Source: Fibrobacteraceae bacterium (GTDB lineage: Bacteria; Fibrobacterota; Fibrobacteria; Fibrobacterales; Fibrobacteraceae). Taken from it: 64,000 nt of DNA. A program made the translations under genes and the position numbers. The notes under the pieces are model-generated. The model was not told the origin of the DNA. It worked only from the letters and a program-made list of their open reading frames with translations, and did not search any database. Location: the NCBI GenBank assembly GCA_017631885.1, contig JAGBSH010000028.1, positions 124,001 to 188,000 of the forward strand, read 5' to 3'. This document shows positions 60,560 to 64,000 of the stretch, in pieces; position 1 is the first letter of the stretch; each line of letters opens with the position of its first letter.

Positions 60560-61372
60560 ATGAAACGGCTGTTTTTTATTCTTTGCTTTCTTTGTTCATG
60601 GAATGCCTTAGCTGGAGAAACAACTGTTTCTAATGAAAAGCCTGAATCGGCAAGACTTTCTCTTTTTCTACAATCTGGAGTTTCTTTTTTAGGATTTGAT
60701 GACCGCGATAAATTCCAAGAAGCAGTCGATACCATTTATAATGATTTAAAAACAGAAGCAAGGACTGAAGCGGAATCTTTAGCTGTTTCACGACAGGATT
60801 TTCAAAAAGTCAATTTAGCGATTCCTCTTTATGCTGGTTTACAAGCCCAACTTTTAGACAACCATTTCTTAAGTTTAGGTATGGGATTTATATACGACAA
60901 CGAATCTATTGTTTTAACAGACAAATCAGAAAAAACTCACAATTATCATTACACATTACAAGCAGTACCTCTGTTTTTAGAATACCGCTTAGCTATTCCT
61001 TCTTCAATTATCAGTCTTTCAGATTCAGAATTATTCAGCGTTTCTTTACGCTTTTACTGGATGCTTCCTGGCACAGAAATTTATTCTTCTTGGGGCGTTT
61101 TAAAAGCAGAAAATTCTCCATTAAATGGTTTTGGTTTAAGTCTTGGTTATTTAATTGGTTCTTGGAAAGGCATAAAAATCTATGGCGATTTAGGCTTTAA
61201 TAGCATTACTATTGAATCAAATAAACCTTATTCAACAATTGTTCCAATTTATACAAAAGACACCGAAACAAAAGAAGACAATGCTCGCTGGGATTTAGGC
61301 GGTTTGCAATTACAAATAAGAGTGAGTTTTGGAGTAATTGAATCAAAACCTAAACAAACTGAGAGTAAATAA
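60560..61372 (+). CDS. Exported beta-barrel-like protein, PorT-like
   Basis: A 270-residue protein with a signal peptide (LFFILCFLCSWNALA, then GETTVS). A short helical segment (KFQEAVDTIYNDLKTEARTE) precedes a run of amphipathic strands (LAIPLYAGLQAQLLDNHFLSL, YTLQAVPLFLEYRL, FGLSLGYLIGSWKGIKIYGDL), which fits outer-membrane proteins of the OMP_b-brl/PorT type. Function is not known. AGGG precedes the ATG, it lies 8 bp after bamD, and its stop overlaps the next start as TAATG, so it is part of the bamD operon. Confidence 0.6.
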   Translation: MKRLFFILCFLCSWNALAGETTVSNEKPESARLSLFLQSGVSFLGFDDRDKFQEAVDTIYNDLKTEARTEAESLAVSRQDFQKVNLAIPLYAGLQAQLLDNHFLSLGMGFIYDNESIVLTDKSEKTHNYHYTLQAVPLFLEYRLAIPSSIISLSDSELFSVSLRFYWMLPGTEIYSSWGVLKAENSPLNGFGLSLGYLIGSWKGIKIYGDLGFNSITIESNKPYSTIVPIYTKDTETKEDNARWDLGGLQLQIRVSFGVIESKPKQTESK

Positions 61373-62901
61373 TGAGTTTACTGTTCTTTGATACGCCAAA
61401 ATACGCAGAGACTCATTTCAAATTCAAACTCCCATGGTCTTTGCTTTTTCGACCTTGGCCCGAAATTTTCTTTGATGCCCCATTCCAATTTATAAAAGGC
61501 AGTGAACCTGTTATATTTCTCGTAATAAAAGACGCCAACCTTTTTCCAGTAGAATTAAAAACAGCCATAATTGAAATCCAACAACAAAACCACAAAACAA
61601 AACTTGAAATTCCATTAAATCTAAAAATTGAAAAATCTTTTACTTTTATTCCAATTAAACTAGGAAACTTATCTTTTGGTAAATATAAAGTTTTCCCAAA
61701 AATCTCTGTTCAAAAAGGGGCAAAACTAAAAACATTTTCTCGTTGGAATTTTCCATTTCTCTCTCCAAAGCCCTTAGAATTTCAGGTTCTTGAAGAAGAA
61801 CTTCCAAAACCTTCTGGATACTTTGCTGGCGAAATGCATTGCCATACGCACTATTCTTCTGACCATGTTGAATTTGGAGCGACTCCGAAAATATTTCAAG
61901 AAACGGCAAAAGCTATAGGCCTTGATTTTGTCTGCTTAACTGATCACGCTTATGATTTTGCTTTTTCTGAAAACGACTATACTAAAGAAACTGAACCTGT
62001 TTCTCGCTTTGAATGCCTTCGTGAAGAGATTAAAAATCTTGAAAAATACCCATTATTAGTTGCAGGTGAAGAAGTTTCAGCCGGAAACTCAAAAGGAGAG
62101 AACGTACACATGACAGTTTTTGCGCCTGAAAACTACATTCCAGGCTTAGGAGATTGTGGGCGTTATTGGTTAAAAAATTCTCCGACACTTTCTATTTCTA
62201 AAATTTTAGAAACCACAAAAGCGCCTTGTTTTGCGGCCCACCCCAAGGCCCCTATGGGAGCTCTTGAAAAGTTTATTTTCCGCCGCGGTTATTGGGAATC
62301 TAAAGACATTTCCCATAAGAGTAATAAAATCAAAGGCATTCAATTTTGGAATGGTTCTAGAGATGAAGGCTTTTTCTTAGGGAAAAAATGGTGGGTAGAA
62401 GAACTTGGAAAAGGTAACTTTCTTTTGCCTATTGGCGGCAATGACGCTCACGGTGATTTGAACGATTGTGTTTCCGTAAAATTTCCACTTGTTTCTTTAC
62501 GCCACAACCGCTTCCACATTTTTGGAAAAGTCAGAACGGTTATTAAAGCAGATAATCTTTCTTGTGAAAATTTAAAACAAGCTTTTAACCAAAACTCTTT
62601 GTATATAACAGATGGCCCGGCTTTATGGTGGGAATATAAAGAAAATAATTTTCATTTATTTGCCAAAAGCAATAAAGAATTAGGACTTTTCAAAACCATT
62701 AAAATTTTTGCTCGAGAACTTTTACCTAATCAAAAATTGGCAAACAAAGAAATCTTGCTGAAAGAAAGTTTAGTTCTTGCTCCTTTTGAAAATGACATTC
62801 TTGTCCGGAATGCCGATTACGCTTATTTGAGAGCAGAAGCTACAACAGAATTTGGCTTTTTTGCACTTACTGCTGCAGTACCTTTAAACAATTACGCCTA
62901 G
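61372..62901 (+). CDS. PHP-domain metal-dependent hydrolase
   Basis: A 509-residue protein, no signal peptide. The N-terminal 145 residues are beta-rich. The PHP domain starts with GEMHCHTHYSSD (H156, H158) and continues with LTDHAYDF near 195, AGEEVS near 237, CFAAHPKAP near 290 and GGNDAHGDLND near 360, giving the nine metal ligands expected of the family. Substrate is unknown; relatives include histidinol phosphatases, phosphoesterases and CehA-like carboxylate hydrolases, and the extra N- and C-terminal beta domains resemble the CehA/McbA-type layout. It is translationally coupled to the barrel gene. Confidence 0.72.
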   Translation: MSLLFFDTPKYAETHFKFKLPWSLLFRPWPEIFFDAPFQFIKGSEPVIFLVIKDANLFPVELKTAIIEIQQQNHKTKLEIPLNLKIEKSFTFIPIKLGNLSFGKYKVFPKISVQKGAKLKTFSRWNFPFLSPKPLEFQVLEEELPKPSGYFAGEMHCHTHYSSDHVEFGATPKIFQETAKAIGLDFVCLTDHAYDFAFSENDYTKETEPVSRFECLREEIKNLEKYPLLVAGEEVSAGNSKGENVHMTVFAPENYIPGLGDCGRYWLKNSPTLSISKILETTKAPCFAAHPKAPMGALEKFIFRRGYWESKDISHKSNKIKGIQFWNGSRDEGFFLGKKWWVEELGKGNFLLPIGGNDAHGDLNDCVSVKFPLVSLRHNRFHIFGKVRTVIKADNLSCENLKQAFNQNSLYITDGPALWWEYKENNFHLFAKSNKELGLFKTIKIFARELLPNQKLANKEILLKESLVLAPFENDILVRNADYAYLRAEATTEFGFFALTAAVPLNNYA

Positions 62902-62965
62902 TAACCTTTAAGCTAAAACATCTTGAATTAAATAATCTATATTAAGTTATTATCAAAGGAAAAAT
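62901..62965 (+). promoter_or_regulatory. Gap before the DtxR-type gene, with promoter-like CTATATT
   Basis: CTATATT at 62937-62943 lies 22 bp before the ATG of the DtxR-type gene, in the same position as the element seen before tRNA-Leu copy 2 and guaB. AAAGGA lies before the ATG. Confidence 0.35.
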
Positions 62966-63334
62966 ATGTCTGTTAAAGAATCTGGTGAAATGTATTTAGA
63001 AACCATATTAAGGTTGCAAAAAGAACTTTCTGCAGTTCACTCTGTTGATATTGCTAAAGCTTTAAATGTTTCAAAACCAAGTGTCAGCAGAGCTATCCAG
63101 ATTCTTTTAGAAAACGATTACATTACTCTAGGTGAACATAAAACGATTCTTCTTTCAGAAACAGGTAAGCAATTAGCAACCTCCATTTTTGAACGTCATG
63201 AAATCCTTAAACACTTTTTAATTTCTATTGGCGTTCCTTCTGAAACTGCTGAAACCGATGCATGCCGTATGGAGCACATTATCAGCGAAGAAACATTTGA
63301 AAAAATCAAATCTCATTACAATTCAAAAAAATAG
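62966..63334 (+). CDS. DtxR/MntR-family metal-dependent repressor (short)
   Basis: A 122-residue repressor: winged helix-turn-helix (residues 5-65, with VHSVDIAKALNVSKPSVSRA) and a dimerisation domain (66-122). Ligand positions match the iron-type DtxR set: M9, C100, E103 and H104 (ACRMEH), with H78 as in DtxR H79. MntR proteins have Asp in place of the Met and Glu in place of the Cys, so iron sensing is more likely than manganese. The SH3-like third domain of DtxR is missing, as in MntR. AAAGGA lies 6 bp before the ATG. Confidence 0.85.
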   Translation: MSVKESGEMYLETILRLQKELSAVHSVDIAKALNVSKPSVSRAIQILLENDYITLGEHKTILLSETGKQLATSIFERHEILKHFLISIGVPSETAETDACRMEHIISEETFEKIKSHYNSKK

Positions 63335-63365
63335 ACCTTGCAATTGGGCTTCCAATTACAAGGTC
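63334..63365 (+). terminator. Hairpin after the DtxR-type gene
   Basis: GACCTTG-C-AATTGG pairs with CCAATT-A-CAAGGTC, one mismatch, GCTT loop. It overlaps the stop codon but has no T tract, so terminator function is uncertain. It also follows the convergent receiver-like gene. Confidence 0.5.
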
Positions 63366-63384
63366 AAATCATGTTAAAAAGATA

Positions 63385-63822
63385 CTACGAAGCTCTGATA
63401 GGAGCTGTTGCCTTTTCAATATCAAAAAGACGACGAATTTGTTCTAATTTTACAGAATCTCTTTCTTCTAATTCCAAGAAGGCAAAAGATATAGCTACCA
63501 CTATCGCTGCTGGATAATTATTGGCTTTCTTTACAAATTCACTATCAGAAACACCTTCGTTCATAAAATCTACAACAAAAGTATCCCAATCATCTTCGTC
63601 TAAAATTTCAATGGCTTCTTCTTCTGAAGCAACGGCTTGAATTTCAGCACCTGTCAACAAATCTGAGAGAAATTCTAACGCTGCGTGACGGCGAGCGTCA
63701 TCATTTTCCCAAAGAAGAATTTTGCGGGAAGTGTAATCCTGAACAACAGGTTCAGCAGAAGATTCAACAGAAACTTCTGCTGAAATTTCTGTTTCTTGTT
63801 CAAATTCATTTTCTTTTTCCAT
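63385..63822 (-). CDS. Receiver-like protein with acidic N-terminal tail
   Basis: A 145-residue protein. Residues 1-30 are Glu/Ser-rich and probably disordered. Residues 33-125 resemble a CheY receiver: KILLWENDDARR with the acidic pair D41-D42, and TFVVDFMNEG with D85 at the phosphoacceptor place. The conserved Lys of the last strand is not clear, and the IVVAISFAFLELEERD end is unusual, so phosphorylation may be lost. No output domain follows. A CTATATTTGG element ends 6 bp before the ATG. Function is unknown. Confidence 0.65.
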   Translation of the reverse strand: MEKENEFEQETEISAEVSVESSAEPVVQDYTSRKILLWENDDARRHAALEFLSDLLTGAEIQAVASEEEAIEILDEDDWDTFVVDFMNEGVSDSEFVKKANNYPAAIVVAISFAFLELEERDSVKLEQIRRLFDIEKATAPIRAS

Positions 63823-63828
63823 AACGCC

Positions 63829-63836
63829 AAATATAG
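63829..63836 (-). promoter_or_regulatory. Candidate -10 element for the receiver-like gene
   Basis: On the minus strand CTATATTTGG begins at 63836 and the ATG follows at 63822. Such closeness would give a message with almost no leader. Confidence 0.4.
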
Positions 63837-63901
63837 TAAAATCCCGAAATAAAAAATCTTAAATATTCCTATCAACATTTGAAATGTTATTCCAACAAAA
63901 C

Positions 63902-63933
63902 AAAAGACGCTCCAGTTTAACGAAACGTCTTTA
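63902..63933 (-). terminator. Terminator after tRNA-Glu
   Basis: On the minus strand AAAGACG and CGTCTTT form the outer stem, with an inner GTTT/AAAC pair, directly after the tRNA and followed by TTTTGTTTTG. Confidence 0.65.
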
Positions 63934-64000
63934 TAGCGCGTATGGGACTCGAACCCATGTTACCGGCGTGAGAGGCCAGCGTCCTAGACCACTAGACGAA
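63934..64000 (-). tRNA. tRNA-Glu (anticodon CTC), 5' end beyond right edge
   Basis: The minus strand shows the D arm, anticodon stem CTGGC/GCCGG with loop CTCTCAC (anticodon CTC), T arm ATGGG-TTCGAGT-CCCAT and the acceptor 3' strand ACGCGCT with discriminator A. About six acceptor bases are missing. CTC reads GAG codons. No CCA is encoded. Confidence 0.93.

Overview
The window is AT-rich bacterial chromosome with standard-code genes packed into long operons, many joined by ATGA or TAATG overlaps. The envelope genes (LptF/LptG, BamD, LspA, many lipoproteins, C-terminally aromatic beta-barrels) say Gram-negative. The oxygen-sensitive NrdD/NrdG ribonucleotide reductase says anaerobe. ParE/ParC style, the repeated CTATATTTG-like element before genes and the lineage-type lipoproteins suggest the Fibrobacterota/Bacteroidota (FCB) group, perhaps a Fibrobacter relative; this is inference, as no rRNA is present.

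Layout. 1-5.8 kb (minus): nucleotidyltransferase, maf, rodZ-like, hisB, gph-like, miaB and a SPOR protein cut by the left edge. 6-11 kb: parE, parC and a metal-binding slyD. 11-17 kb: a membrane protein, cinA-recA, two convergent envelope genes that overlap, and a BamE-like lipoprotein. 17-19 kb: tpiA, secG and two identical tRNA-Leu(GAG) genes. 19-22 kb (minus): der, plsY, gpsA, with der running 146 bp into plsY. 22-27.4 kb: a beta-barrel, a lipoprotein, and an alternating array of beta-propeller lipoproteins and small proteins with a broken copy at one end. 27.8-33.2 kb (minus): guaB; then ruvX, lipoprotein, pdxA, plant-like Nudix hydrolase, pth. 33.5-40.8 kb: DUF456, then a minus operon of membrane protein, squalene synthase-like gene, lspA, rluD, mfd.

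41-46.9 kb is the clearest accessory island: a three-gene restriction-modification module (methylase-like protein without motif IV, Eco57I-type methyltransferase, GIY-YIG/helicase protein) with a divergent DinJ/YafQ-type toxin-antitoxin pair between the methyltransferase and the helicase, and a GC-rich hairpin leader in front. 47-50.6 kb: aroE, a fused aroK-aroB and a sugar-nucleotide epimerase/reductase. 50.6-59.6 kb (minus): lptF, lptG, a GGDEF protein, a sodium/solute symporter, then nrdD-nrdG behind two NrdR boxes 31 bp apart. 59.7-64 kb: bamD, a beta-barrel, a PHP hydrolase, a DtxR-type repressor, a receiver-like protein and a tRNA-Glu cut by the right edge.

Most genes are housekeeping: DNA topology and repair, tRNA and rRNA modification, nucleotide, cofactor and aromatic synthesis, and envelope building. 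The most unusual items are the restriction/toxin-antitoxin island, the lipoprotein/small-protein array whose small member is far more conserved than its partner, the divergent NrdD C-terminus, two long gene overlaps, and a terminator-like hairpin that encloses a start codon.
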